A stretch of 36,800 nt of DNA from Gammaproteobacteria bacterium (GCA_021773335.1 JAJFKG010000033.1:1-36800), one strand, 5' to 3'; shown: positions 18,747 through 27,188, counted from the stretch's first letter. Numbers and translations are program-made. Notes: a model not told the origin generated them from the sequence alone.

Positions 18747-19624
18747 TGAGTGTATTAATTAATAAAGAAACAAAAGTAATCTGTCAGGGTTTTACCGGCA
18801 AGCAAGGTACCTTCCATTCCGAACAAGCTATTGCCTATGGCACCAAAATGGTGGGCGGTGTGACGCCGGGTAAAGGTGGCCAAAAACACTTAGATTTGCC
18901 TGTATTTAATACCGTGCGCGATGCCGTTGATCAAACCGGTGCAAATGCCAGTGTGATCTACGTGCCAGCACCATTTTGTAAAGATTCAATTATCGAAGCC
19001 GCCGATGCGGGTATCGAATTAATCGTGTGTATTACTGAAGGTATTCCAACTTTAGACATGCTCGAAGCTAAATACTATATCGATAAAAACACCAGTGCGC
19101 GTTTGATTGGGCCTAACTGTCCAGGCGTGATTACTCCCGGTGAATGCAAGATTGGGATTATGCCAGGCCATATTCATAAGCCTGGTAAAGTTGGTATTGT
19201 GTCACGTTCAGGTACATTAACCTATGAAGCTGTGAAACAAACCACCGACTTGGGCGTTGGTCAAAGTACGTGTGTCGGTATTGGTGGTGATCCGATTCCA
19301 GGTAGCAACTTCATCGATATCTTGCGTCTCTTCCAAGATGATCCACAAACCGAAGCCATTGTTATGGTCGGTGAAATTGGTGGTACCGCCGAAGAAGAAG
19401 CGGCTGAATTCATCAAAGAATACGTCAAGAAACCGGTTGTCTCTTATATCGCAGGTGTGACGGCACCTCCCGGTAAACGCATGGGCCATGCTGGTGCGAT
19501 TATTTCCGGTGGTAAAGGTACTGCCGCTGAAAAATTTGCAGCTTTAGAAGCGGCTGGCGCGTTGACGGTGAAGTCGCCGGCGGATATGGGTAAGGGCCTT
19601 TCTGAAGTCATGAATCTCCAGTAG
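18746..19624 (+). CDS. sucD: Succinyl-CoA synthetase alpha subunit
   Basis: The 292-aa subunit carries the CoA-binding Rossmann domain ([19 protein letters not shown]) and the phosphohistidine loop [17 protein letters not shown] with the phosphorylated His at about residue 248. The conserved [14 protein letters not shown] and [10 protein letters not shown] blocks are present. The length is close to E. coli SucD (289). It is the last gene of the TCA block and is followed 27 bp later by a long inverted repeat. Confidence 0.97.
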   Translation: MSVLINKETKVICQGFTGKQGTFHSEQAIAYGTKMVGGVTPGKGGQKHLDLPVFNTVRDAVDQTGANASVIYVPAPFCKDSIIEAADAGIELIVCITEGIPTLDMLEAKYYIDKNTSARLIGPNCPGVITPGECKIGIMPGHIHKPGKVGIVSRSGTLTYEAVKQTTDLGVGQSTCVGIGGDPIPGSNFIDILRLFQDDPQTEAIVMVGEIGGTAEEEAAEFIKEYVKKPVVSYIAGVTAPPGKRMGHAGAIISGGKGTAAEKFAALEAAGALTVKSPADMGKGLSEVMNLQ

Positions 19625-19651
19625 CTTCGATTTTTTCACGTGAGCTTTGTT

Positions 19652-19712
19652 GCGGCGGTTTTTTTATTCGGTCATTTATGTCGAATAAACTCCCCCATAA
19701 AAAAACCGCCGC
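19652..19712. terminator. Long inverted repeat, probable terminator after sucD
   Basis: GCGGCGGTTTTTTTAT (19652-19667) and its exact complement (19697-19712), 16 bp with no mismatch. A nested TTATTCG/CGAATAA hairpin lies inside it. The GC-then-T7 arm organisation is unusual because the T-tract lies inside the stem. The nested hairpin or the outer stem could end transcription on either strand. Confidence 0.65.
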
Positions 19713-19959
19713 GCCTCGCTCACGCACAAAACTCTCGCTACTGTTTCTACCCTCGTTATCCTGAGCTGATCTATTTTCACGAATAAAGTTCTAAAGTAGC
19801 CTTGATAAGCCGCGTAGCGGCGCATCAAGGGAATGTGTTGGCAAAAGCTGATCCTTGGTGCGCACCTACGGTGCTTACCAAGGCTACACAAGAAGCAAGG
19901 CTACAAAATAATTTATGGGGATACATCAAACCTTTCGCTACGCTCAGGATGACAATATA
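19713..19959. other. Non-coding region with REP pair before bolA-like gene
   Basis: No gene is seen here. Apart from the inverted REP pair (19796-19887) and a stray half element (AAGGCTAC near 19899), the rest is unremarkable sequence leading to the end of the bolA-like gene on the minus strand. Confidence 0.6.
19796..19887. repeat. Inverted pair of type B REP-like elements
   Basis: GTAGCCTTGATAAGC...GCATCAAGG (19796-19830, plus) faces CCTTGGTGCGCACC...AAGGCTAC (19853-19887, minus). The GTAG ends point outwards and the spacer is about 22 bp. The second member has compensated changes in both arms (CCTTGGTG... / ...TTACCAAGG), so pairing has been kept while the sequence drifted. Confidence 0.8.
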
Positions 19960-20232
19960 TCACTCCGGCGCCTTGGCATTAATCCGCAGTGCATGAATCT
20001 CACCACCCATGGCATCGCCGATAGCGTCATACACTAAGCGGTGGCATTGCACGGGTGTCTTACCACGAAAGGCTTCTGACACGACGATCACGGTGAAATG
20101 GCCTGCGCCACTGGCAGCACCAGCATGGCCGATGTGATCGGCACTATCGTCAATGACTTCGATATTCTTGGGAGAGAGCGCGTCATTCACACGGTTTTTG
20201 ATTAATTTTATACGTTCTTCACTGGTTAGCAT
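19960..20232 (-). CDS. BolA-family protein
   Basis: The 90-aa product has the compact BolA/IbaG fold signature. There is an N-terminal helix (RIKLIKNRVNDAL), then GHAGAASGAGHFTVIVVSEAFRGKTPVQCHRLVYDAIG and the closing EIHALRINAKAP. These small proteins partner monothiol glutaredoxins in Fe-S cluster handling; some also act in transcription. The His and the conserved FxGKxxxxxHRxVYxA pattern are present. I chose ATG 20232 because AGAGGAA lies 7 nt upstream. A longer frame would overlap yciB by 17 bp and start with non-conserved residues. It is just downstream of yciB on the same strand, probably one transcript. Confidence 0.88.
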   Translation of the reverse strand: MLTSEERIKLIKNRVNDALSPKNIEVIDDSADHIGHAGAASGAGHFTVIVVSEAFRGKTPVQCHRLVYDAIGDAMGGEIHALRINAKAPE

Positions 20233-20254
20233 TGGAGTTCCTCTTTGTGTACTG

Positions 20255-20809
20255 TTATTTATCGGGTTCAATATGCCGTGCTAGGTAAAAGGCTTGGATA
20301 ATAACAAATATCACCGTTAAACCGAGCATGCCGAATAATTTAAAATTAACCCAGACATCGGTATCAAAGTTATAAACCACGTATAAATTCGCAATACCCA
20401 TCAGGACAAAAAAACCAACCCAGCTTAGGTTGAGGCGGCCCCAAACAGCTTCGGGCAAGCTGACATTTTTTTCCATCATCCGTTTGATAATTGGTTTTTT
20501 ACCGATATATTGGCTTGCGAAAAAGACGGCGGCGAAAACCCAATTTAAAATCGTCGGTTTCCATTTGATGTAAATTTCTTTGTGTAGCAGTAAGGTTGCA
20601 CCACCCAGCACAACAACTAACGCCAAGGTGATCAATTGCATGCGATCGACTTTGCGGAATTTAACCCAGTAAATGGTGACCTGGAGAAAAGAGACGACAA
20701 TCGCTGACGCGGTCGCCGCATAGATATTGTATAATTTGTAAACAATAAAAAACAGGATAATCGGAAAAAAATCTGCGAGTATTTTCATGGGGGCTATAGC
20801 TTGGCTCAC
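20255..20809 (-). CDS. yciB: YciB-family inner membrane protein (septation protein A family)
   Basis: The 184-aa polytopic inner-membrane protein has about five hydrophobic segments. The N-terminus MKILADFFPIILFFIVYKLYN and the motifs KPTILNWVFAAVFFASQ and WGRLNLSWVGFF are characteristic of YciB/intracellular septation protein A. In E. coli it is linked to cell-envelope integrity and division-complex interactions. The GTG at 20809 has a ribosome site (AAGGAAGG) immediately upstream. The family-typical start is the ATG seven codons in (20788), which lacks one, so the 5' end is open. It is divergent from yciO with only about 56 bp between. Confidence 0.9.
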   Translation of the reverse strand: MSQAIAPMKILADFFPIILFFIVYKLYNIYAATASAIVVSFLQVTIYWVKFRKVDRMQLITLALVVVLGGATLLLHKEIYIKWKPTILNWVFAAVFFASQYIGKKPIIKRMMEKNVSLPEAVWGRLNLSWVGFFVLMGIANLYVVYNFDTDVWVNFKLFGMLGLTVIFVIIQAFYLARHIEPDK

Positions 20810-20853
20810 GCCTTCCTTATTACTATTTATATGGAAATTACGATTATACCTAA

Positions 20854-20859
20854 TATAAT
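20854..20859 (+). promoter_or_regulatory. -10 element placed for a leaderless yciO transcript
   Basis: A consensus TATAAT ends 6 nt before the yciO ATG at 20866, exactly where the transcription start should be. No Shine-Dalgarno sequence is visible. On the minus strand the same 56-bp region also contains TTGACT (20869-20874) and TATAAT (20843-20848), but with a long 20-bp spacer. The divergent promoters probably overlap. Confidence 0.55.
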
Positions 20860-20865
20860 CACTCC

Positions 20866-21483
20866 ATGAGTCAATTTTTTAGTATTCACCCACAAAACCC
20901 CCAAGACCGGCTGATTAAGCAAGCGGTCGATGTTATCCGTAACGGTGGTATTATCGCGTATCCCACCGATTCGGCGTATGCCCTGGGTTGTCATATTGGT
21001 GATAAAGCAGCGCTAGAACGCATGAAGATTATCCGCCAGCTTGGCCCTAAACATCGCTTTACTTTAGTGTGTTGCGATGTTGCCGAAGCAGCGATTTATA
21101 CCCAGATCGACAACCGTGCTTATCGTTTGCTTAAACATTGTACGCCAGGACCCTATACCTTTTTACTGGGCGCCACGCGCGAGGTACCGCGCCGCTTGGT
21201 CAATGCCAAGCGTAAAGTTGTTGGCATCCGCATTCCAGATAATCCTATTGCCTTGGCATTGCTACACGAGCTGGGTGAACCCATTATGAGCACAACCCTC
21301 ACACTACCGGGTGAAGACTTACCGATGATTGAGCCAGAGGACATGCTTGATGCCCTAGATCACCAAGTCGACTTGGTGATCGATGGCGGCAATTGTGGCG
21401 TTGAACCGACTACGGTGGTTGATCTCACCGCGGGCGAGCCCGTTGTTATCCGTGAGGGTAAGGGCGATACCTTGGCCTTATAG
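20866..21483 (+). CDS. yciO: YciO-family protein (Sua5/YciO/YrdC domain)
   Basis: The 205-aa single-domain member of the YrdC/Sua5 fold binds nucleotide and L-threonylcarbamoyl-AMP-type ligands. The start MSQFFSIHPQNPQDRLI aligns with E. coli YciO from the first residue. PTDSAYALGC, KHRFTLVCCD, GPYTFLLGATREVPRRL and the end PTTVVDLTAGEPVVIREGKGD are also conserved. True TsaC/Sua5 makes the tRNA t6A precursor; YciO is a paralogue with weak or uncertain activity. Synteny with yciB, scpAB, rluB and yciK supports YciO rather than TsaC. Confidence 0.92.
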   Translation: MSQFFSIHPQNPQDRLIKQAVDVIRNGGIIAYPTDSAYALGCHIGDKAALERMKIIRQLGPKHRFTLVCCDVAEAAIYTQIDNRAYRLLKHCTPGPYTFLLGATREVPRRLVNAKRKVVGIRIPDNPIALALLHELGEPIMSTTLTLPGEDLPMIEPEDMLDALDHQVDLVIDGGNCGVEPTTVVDLTAGEPVVIREGKGDTLAL

Positions 21484-21612
21484 AATCAGCGCGTAATTCC
21501 AATGCCAAAAGCCATAAAATTAAGGTAGAATATCCTCTTTTTATGCGAGCGAATTGTAAACAGTCTCAGTTATTCATTCGCATTACTATTATTTATCAAT
21601 AACTTACTAAGC

Positions 21613-22590
21613 ATGAATGACGTGACGGAAGCAACTACAGACGCGCCAGAAACACTGGCGGAAGCACAAAGCGAGCCTGTTCAAGATGCGAACATACCGG
21701 AAGCAGTGGAAATGGCAGCAGCAGTTGAGGCTACCGCCATGCATGAGGTTAACAGTGAACAATCCACTGCAGAAAGCGCTAATTCAGAACAAATTGACAG
21801 TAAACACCCTTCGCCCGCAGCTTTATTCAAAGGCCAGGCTATCTTGGAGTTGCCACAAGATCTGTACATCCCGCCTGAAGCCTTGCGAGTATTTTTAGAA
21901 GCCTTCCAGGGACCCCTGGATTTATTGCTGTATCTTATCAAGAAAAATAATATTGATATCTTGGATATCCCAATTGCGCAAATCACCGAGCAATACGTCG
22001 AGTACATCGAATTAATGCAAGAGATGCGCTTTGAGTTAGCGGCCGAATATTTATTAATGGCGGCGAGTCTTGCGGAAATCAAATCACGCATGCTATTGCC
22101 ACGTATTGTCAATGAAGAAGGTGAAGAAGAAGATCCACGCGCCGAATTGATTCGTCGCTTACAGGAATACGAACGTTTCAAAAAAGCGGCCGAAGATTTA
22201 GATACGATTCCGCGTGTTGGGCGGGATATTTTTCCTGTCACCAATATCGATTTGCCGGAACACAACGTTGAAAAACCGTTGCCAGATGTGAATCTGCCTG
22301 ATTTGATTTCGGCTCTGCGCGACATCATGCGCCGTGCAGAAATTACCGCTAGTCATCATGTTAAGCTTGAACCGCTTTCCGTGCGTGAACGTATGACCGC
22401 AGTGCTCAGCAGTATTAATGCGACGAGTTATACTGACTTTGTTGGCCTATTCGATCCGCGTGAAGGTAAGCTAGGCGTTGTTGTGACGTTTATCGCGATT
22501 TTGGAATTGTTAAAAAACGCAATGATCGAGTTGATCCAAGCAGAACCCTATTCACCGATTTATGTAAAGGCAGTAGCCAATGACGAATGA
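21613..22590 (+). CDS. scpA: Segregation and condensation protein A
   Basis: The 325-aa kleisin subunit of the SMC-ScpAB condensin-like complex bridges SMC heads and ScpB. The core starts at about residue 88 (FLEAFQGPLDLLLYLIKKNNIDI) and continues through QYVEYIELMQ, ELAAEYLLMAASLAEIKSRMLLP and a C-terminal winged helix (VTFIAILELLKNAMIELIQAE). About 85 N-terminal residues are an acidic, Ala/Glu/Thr-rich extension not seen in typical 230-270-aa ScpA. The 3' end overlaps scpB by 11 bp. No smc gene is in the window. Confidence 0.94.
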   Translation: MNDVTEATTDAPETLAEAQSEPVQDANIPEAVEMAAAVEATAMHEVNSEQSTAESANSEQIDSKHPSPAALFKGQAILELPQDLYIPPEALRVFLEAFQGPLDLLLYLIKKNNIDILDIPIAQITEQYVEYIELMQEMRFELAAEYLLMAASLAEIKSRMLLPRIVNEEGEEEDPRAELIRRLQEYERFKKAAEDLDTIPRVGRDIFPVTNIDLPEHNVEKPLPDVNLPDLISALRDIMRRAEITASHHVKLEPLSVRERMTAVLSSINATSYTDFVGLFDPREGKLGVVVTFIAILELLKNAMIELIQAEPYSPIYVKAVANDE

Positions 22591-23515
22591 GGCAACCATG
22601 CAAGAATACGACTTAGATGATGATATGGCTGTAGCAGAGCAAACTGAACAAGAGCCCCAGGCATCAGCGCACGCTGAAGTTGAAGCTGAGATAGAGGTCG
22701 AAGCTCGAGCCCAAGCACTTACTGAAGAGCAAAATGCAGAACAATCACAGGCACCTGCTGAAGAAGACAGTCAAGAAGAACCAGCGGCTGAACCAGAACC
22801 CGTTGGCTATGAGATGGTAAAAAAGATCATTGAAGGGGCGATACTCGCAGCCGATGAGCCTCTCACCATCAAACAAATACGTCATCTCTTTGCGCGTGGC
22901 GCCATGCCTGAAAAAGACGAGGTCGAAGCTGCACTTGAAGACCTTCAACAAGACTACAATGAACGTGGTATTGAACTCAAACAGGTTGCTAGCGGTTATC
23001 GTTTTCAGGTTGCGCAGGATTTAGCGCCGTGGATTGGTAAATTGTGGCAAGAAAAGCCAGCCCGTTATACACGCGCGACCTTAGAGACTTTAGTATTGAT
23101 CGCTTACCGTCAACCGGTCACGCGTGCGGAGATCGAAGACGTGCGTGGTGTTGCCGTCAGTAGTCAAATTATTCGTTCGTTGATGGAACGCGGTTGGGTA
23201 CGTATTGTCGGTCATCGTGATGTGCCTGGGCGCCCAGGTTTGTACGCGACGACCAAAGACTTTTTGGATTACTTCAATCTTAAAGGCTTAAAGGATTTAC
23301 CCACGCTGGAAGAGTTGCGTGACCTCGATGAAATGGCGCGTGAGCTCGAAGACCAAGCCGAGCAAGCGCAAGACGTTGCCGTGCAACAAGCGCTTGATGA
23401 TGCGCAAGGTGCGTCAGATGATGAGGTACAATTCGAAGAAGTTGCTACAGATGTTTCACACAATATCGAAGCTGAAGTCGAAGCTGAAGTCGAAGTCGAA
23501 GTCGAAAACAAGTAG
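22580..23515 (+). CDS. scpB: Segregation and condensation protein B
   Basis: The 311-aa partner of ScpA has a core of two winged-helix domains (about residues 78-235). Family blocks are ILAADEPLTIKQI, RYTRATLETLVLIAYRQPVTRAEIE, RGVAVSSQIIRSLMERGWV and GRPGLYATTKDFLDYF. It is flanked by acidic low-complexity tails: about 75 residues before the core and about 70 after. The second tail ends in Glu-Val/Glu-Ala dipeptides coded by a 6-bp micro-repeat (23467-23508). Typical ScpB is about 180-250 aa. The start overlaps scpA; Met7 (22598) is an alternative. Confidence 0.94.
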   Translation: MTNEATMQEYDLDDDMAVAEQTEQEPQASAHAEVEAEIEVEARAQALTEEQNAEQSQAPAEEDSQEEPAAEPEPVGYEMVKKIIEGAILAADEPLTIKQIRHLFARGAMPEKDEVEAALEDLQQDYNERGIELKQVASGYRFQVAQDLAPWIGKLWQEKPARYTRATLETLVLIAYRQPVTRAEIEDVRGVAVSSQIIRSLMERGWVRIVGHRDVPGRPGLYATTKDFLDYFNLKGLKDLPTLEELRDLDEMARELEDQAEQAQDVAVQQALDDAQGASDDEVQFEEVATDVSHNIEAEVEAEVEVEVENK

Positions 23516-23526
23516 ACAGTAGTAGT

Positions 23527-23555
23527 CGCGTCTCACCCTTCTGGGGTGGGACGCG
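23527..23555. repeat. Palindromic repeat after scpB (type C)
   Basis: CGCGTCTCACCC and GGGTGGGACGCG form a 12-bp stem with one mismatch and a 5-nt loop. The ACCC/GGGTGGGA core is shared with the repeats at 5401-5485 and around 27189-27320. It lies between convergent scpB and rluB and lacks a T-tract. Confidence 0.55.
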
Positions 23556-23584
23556 TACTCATGCACGCTCCAGTGTACATTCCC

Positions 23585-24328
23585 TTAATTATAATCCTCC
23601 AACAACCGTGCCACCTGTCTCTCAGTCAACGCACGCCAACGTGCTCTAGCCAAATTCCGTGGCAAACTGATCGGCCCATAACGCAAACGAATCAAACGAC
23701 TGACTTGAATATCTTGCGATTCCCACAGACGGCGTACCTCACGTTGGCGACCTTCACAAATGACAACGTGATACCAATGGTTTTTACCATCACCACCTGC
23801 ATCTTTGATGCGTTTGAATGATGCCATACCATCATCCAGCTTGACACCTTTGCGTAAACGCTTCAACATATCAGCATCAACTTCACCATACACACGCACG
23901 GCATATTCACGCTCGATGTTGCTAGAGGGATGCATGAGTTGGTTTGCCAACTCGCCATCGTTGGTAAACAGTAGCAAACCCGAACTATTAATATCTAAAC
24001 GTCCAACGCTGATCCAACGTTGATTTTTAAGACGAGGCAATTGCTCGAAAACGGTGGGGCGGCCTTCGGGATCGTTGCGTGAACAAATTTCTCCTTCGGG
24101 CTTGTTGTAGATAATCACACGACATTCTTTGGGTTGTGCAGCATCTTTAGCGAGAGGCTTATTATCGACGTGAATCCGGCAATCTTCAGTAACTCGATCA
24201 CCGAGCGTCGCAGTCTTGCCATTGATTTTTACCCGCCCATCAGTGATCCATTCTTCCATTTGCCGCCGCGAGCCTAAACCGGCGCGCGCTAAGACTTTTT
24301 GTAATTTTTCAGTATTTTCGTTTTTCAT
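23585..24328 (-). CDS. rluB: 23S rRNA pseudouridine synthase B
   Basis: The 247-aa RsuA/RluB-family enzyme isomerises a uridine in 23S rRNA (U2605 in E. coli). The N-terminal S4 RNA-binding domain (residues 8-55: KLQKVLARAGLGSRRQMEEW) is followed by the catalytic domain with the active-site Asp112 in GRLDINSSGLLLFTNDG. HEYAVRVYGEVD-type and GRQREVRRLWE signatures are also present. It is convergent with scpB; yciK lies upstream on the same strand, as in many gammaproteobacteria. Confidence 0.92.
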   Translation of the reverse strand: MKNENTEKLQKVLARAGLGSRRQMEEWITDGRVKINGKTATLGDRVTEDCRIHVDNKPLAKDAAQPKECRVIIYNKPEGEICSRNDPEGRPTVFEQLPRLKNQRWISVGRLDINSSGLLLFTNDGELANQLMHPSSNIEREYAVRVYGEVDADMLKRLRKGVKLDDGMASFKRIKDAGGDGKNHWYHVVICEGRQREVRRLWESQDIQVSRLIRLRYGPISLPRNLARARWRALTERQVARLLEDYN

Positions 24329-24408
24329 GTGGAATCACTTTAATGAATTTGGGTGATTATCGGCCAAAATGCCGTTGATAGCCAGCGTTTGTTTTATCTA
24401 CACTGGGG

Positions 24409-25113
24409 TTATGCCAAAAGCCCATCAGGCTGCTCCAGCATCAGTTGCAAATATTGGCTTAAGACACTGGTCACTGATGGCAGTGATTCTGGGTTTTCCG
24501 CTGGGTGAGTTTGGCGACGCAAGTTAGTATTCACCACACCGGGATTAATAGTGTTCACAGTGATTTGGGTATTAGTATAGAGTTCATTGCTAAGCACTTG
24601 TGCAAAACCTTGTAGCGCAAATTTACTCGCTGCATAAGCAGCAGTATAGGCTTTGCCAGTTTCGCCTTCATCAGCCGTAGTAAAAACAATTTTTGCAGCT
24701 GGCGCTTTTTTTAAGAGAGGTAGCATGGCTTGGGTCAATAGGAACGCTGCATGCAAATTCACTTGTATGACAGCGTACCACTGTTTAACGTTATAATGTT
24801 CAATAGGCGTCAAGCGCCCGGTGATTGCTGCATTATGCAACAAACCATCTAATTGACCGAATTCAGCGGCGACGCGTTCAGCTAAATCCCGGTAATCGTT
24901 CTCTGTCGCACCTGCCAAATCGATTGGGCAAATGGCTGCTTGTGGTGAGTTTTGCGCAAGGATTTCATCATAGAGTTGTTCTAAGGCTTTGACATCACGA
25001 TCTAATAGGATCAGCGTTGCCCCATTTTGGGCATAGTCTAAAGCGACCGCGCGTCCGATCCCATGCGCACAGCCAGTTACTAATATTGTTTGGTTTGCTA
25101 AACAATTTTTCAC
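24409..25113 (-). CDS. yciK: SDR-family oxidoreductase, YciK-like
   Basis: The 234-aa classical short-chain dehydrogenase/reductase has the cofactor motif TGCAHGIG (residues 14-21), HNAAITG and the catalytic YAASK (Tyr-xxx-Lys). NPGVVNTNLRRQ follows, as in E. coli YciK. The substrate is unknown for the family. The position next to rluB supports the YciK call. It lies 15 bp downstream of the squalene/phytoene-synthase-like gene on the same strand, so the two are probably cotranscribed. Confidence 0.85.
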   Translation of the reverse strand: MKNCLANQTILVTGCAHGIGRAVALDYAQNGATLILLDRDVKALEQLYDEILAQNSPQAAICPIDLAGATENDYRDLAERVAAEFGQLDGLLHNAAITGRLTPIEHYNVKQWYAVIQVNLHAAFLLTQAMLPLLKKAPAAKIVFTTADEGETGKAYTAAYAASKFALQGFAQVLSNELYTNTQITVNTINPGVVNTNLRRQTHPAENPESLPSVTSVLSQYLQLMLEQPDGLLA

Positions 25114-25128
25114 GCAAAAAAATCCTCG

Positions 25129-25995
25129 TTATTCGGGTTTAAGATAAGGTTTGGAGTCAGCTAGTAGTTGTTTGCGTAAGCGCCAACTCAACCATAGTTT
25201 ACGCACAGGGGGGATGCCAGTGAGATGCGATAACACATCAAAGTTATCCCTTTCGATTTCATCGAGTAGCCTTAATTGTAATGCACTATAGATCACATAC
25301 GAACGGTAAGCGTAATGTCTTTCCTTACCTAGCGTACGTAGGGCTTGAGCATGATAATCACGTGCTTTTGCTGCCTCAAAGCGCAATAGTTCTCTAAGTT
25401 GCGGTGTCATTTTAGCAGCTAAAATTTGTTGTGGTGTCAAATCAAATTGTTTTAAATCAGCTTGCGGGAAATAAACGCGGTTATGTTGGGTATGTTTATA
25501 CAAGAAACGGATACAGTTGATGAGCTCGGTACACAGTGCCATTTGATGACAAAATTCTAAAGATTTATTATCGCTATCAGTATGGGTTTGTGCGACTAAG
25601 TGATCGATAACACCAGTAGTTCGATGACAGTAATGTTCAAAGTCGTTGAAGCTTGCCATTACTTCAAATTGCAAGCTGGTTTCAATGGCATCAATATATT
25701 CGTTAAATAGGGCATAGGATAAGCCATAGCGTTGCACAGAAGGCACCAAGGCTTGGCCGATCGGGTGAGCAGGTACGCTGTTATAGAGCTTATGGATTTC
25801 ATTGTGCCACCATTGGAGTTTGCCACGTGCGATATGAGTTTCACTGCAAGCAAAGGGGATTTTGCTAATTGCGTGGGCAAAGGCATAAATCGCTAGCAAG
25901 GCGCGATATTCATCGGGCATAAGACCATGCAGACTATAGTAACGGCTTGATCCAATGGGTGCGGCTTCTTTCCGGCAGTAGGTTAATGGCTTCAT
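25129..25995 (-). CDS. Squalene/phytoene synthase-family protein, probably non-catalytic
   Basis: The 288-aa all-helical protein of the trans-isoprenyl diphosphate synthase (Sqs/Psy) family aligns with RYYSLHGLMPDEYRALLAIYAF, DFEHYCHRTTGV and NRVYFPQADL. Both Asp-rich substrate/Mg motifs are lost. Where active enzymes read DDxxD after LYAF, this has AHAISKIPFA (residues 40-49). Where they read NILRDxxED it has NCIRFLYKH (160-168). This resembles the NDUFAF6-type, assembly-factor-like branch more than a true synthase. The gene precedes yciK in an apparent two-gene operon. The family is fairly sure; the role is an inference. Confidence 0.75.
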   Translation of the reverse strand: MKPLTYCRKEAAPIGSSRYYSLHGLMPDEYRALLAIYAFAHAISKIPFACSETHIARGKLQWWHNEIHKLYNSVPAHPIGQALVPSVQRYGLSYALFNEYIDAIETSLQFEVMASFNDFEHYCHRTTGVIDHLVAQTHTDSDNKSLEFCHQMALCTELINCIRFLYKHTQHNRVYFPQADLKQFDLTPQQILAAKMTPQLRELLRFEAAKARDYHAQALRTLGKERHYAYRSYVIYSALQLRLLDEIERDNFDVLSHLTGIPPVRKLWLSWRLRKQLLADSKPYLKPE

Positions 25996-26155
25996 GGCAT
26001 GTCCTTAGCTTGCACTTCTTTAAGATTGTACGGCATTTAAATGAGATCTCAAGGCTGCTCCTGGTCTAAATATTGCACATCCATTTGAAAGTTTTGTAAA
26101 GAATGTGCGAGTGAGGCCGACAGAGGCCTAGAGAGTGATAAAGACAAGGATGGAT

Positions 26156-27175
26156 ATGCGCTCAATAATTTTTCTATTAGTATTGCTAATGAGCCTATTG
26201 GCGTGTACAGCGTATGCCGCGTCGGCAAACGCGCTACAGTTGGCTCGTGTTTCATCACCGAGTCAATGGCAGCAGCCTAGTTGGAATGAGTGGGTGGCTG
26301 AGTTGCGTGAAGAAGCCATTAGCGAAGGTATTAGCCCGCGTTTGTTTGATAGGGTCTTCAGCAATATACACAGGCCTGATCGTAAAACAGTGCGCTTAGA
26401 TCGCAGCCAGCCAGAGCGCCGGCTTACCTATTTGAAATATCGCAAGACACGCGGCGATCCTTATCGCATTAAACTAGGCAAGCACAATTACAAGCGTAAC
26501 CAAGCTCTGCTGCGTGAAGTGGGCGACGCTTATGGCGTGGATCCCTGTTTTATCGTCTCGTTGTGGGGTATGGAATCGAGTTATGGTAATTATATGGGGA
26601 CATTCCCCGTCATCAAATCCTTAGCGACCTTGGCTTACGACCCACGTCGTAGCGATTTTTTCCGCCGTGAGCTTTTGCTCGCTTTGCAAATTTTGCAAGA
26701 GGGGCATGTGCAAAATAAAAATTATGTTGGTGAGTGGGCCGGAGGTAGCGGTCAACCGCAATTTTTACCTTCCAGCTTCCAAAAATATGCAGTCGATTAT
26801 AACGGTGATGGCAAAAAAGATATTTGGAAAAACAAGGCGGATGTCTTTGCTTCGATCGCCAATTATCTCGCTGAGAATGGTTGGCAACCTGGTATACCAT
26901 GGGGGATGGAAGTTTCCCTGCCACGAGGATTTGATCACAGCTTAATTGAAGCTAAACATAAAATGTCAGCTGCGCAATGGGCACAAATGGGCGTGATAGG
27001 GCAGCATGGTGAACGGATACCACACACTAATTGGCAAGCAAGCATTGTTGAACCTTATGGCGGGCCACCATTATTAGTCTTTAAAAATTTCCACGTGATC
27101 AAACGCTATAATAATTCGACATTTTACGCGGGCACGGTATCCTATATGGCGGATAGTATTTGTGGTAGACGATAG
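26156..27175 (+). CDS. Lytic murein transglycosylase, MltB-type
   Basis: The 339-aa envelope enzyme (SLT_2/GH103 type) cleaves peptidoglycan to 1,6-anhydro-muropeptides. The N-terminal hydrophobic segment ends LMSLLAC or AYA, so it is either a lipoprotein (Cys about residue 17) or a secreted protein. The catalytic Glu is in WGMESSYGNYMG (about residue 140). The family blocks GQPQFLPSSF and the Ca-binding-like DYNGDGKKDIW follow. ATG 26156 has AAGGA 5 nt upstream; an overlapping ATG at 26150 and GTG at 26135 are less well placed. The usual AGAMGQPQFMPS is AGGSGQPQFLPS here, a mild variation. Confidence 0.88.
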   Translation: MRSIIFLLVLLMSLLACTAYAASANALQLARVSSPSQWQQPSWNEWVAELREEAISEGISPRLFDRVFSNIHRPDRKTVRLDRSQPERRLTYLKYRKTRGDPYRIKLGKHNYKRNQALLREVGDAYGVDPCFIVSLWGMESSYGNYMGTFPVIKSLATLAYDPRRSDFFRRELLLALQILQEGHVQNKNYVGEWAGGSGQPQFLPSSFQKYAVDYNGDGKKDIWKNKADVFASIANYLAENGWQPGIPWGMEVSLPRGFDHSLIEAKHKMSAAQWAQMGVIGQHGERIPHTNWQASIVEPYGGPPLLVFKNFHVIKRYNNSTFYAGTVSYMADSICGRR

Positions 27176-27188
27176 CTGTTACCTTGAG

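Noticed and set aside
21681..22328. 215-codon minus-strand frame opposite scpA
   Set aside because: It is antisense to a well-supported gene; Ser/Ile/Asn-rich with no domain.
26049..26258. 69-codon minus-strand frame overlapping the transglycosylase start
   Set aside because: Low-complexity Ser/Leu composition, overlap with a good signal-peptide coding start and no ribosome site.
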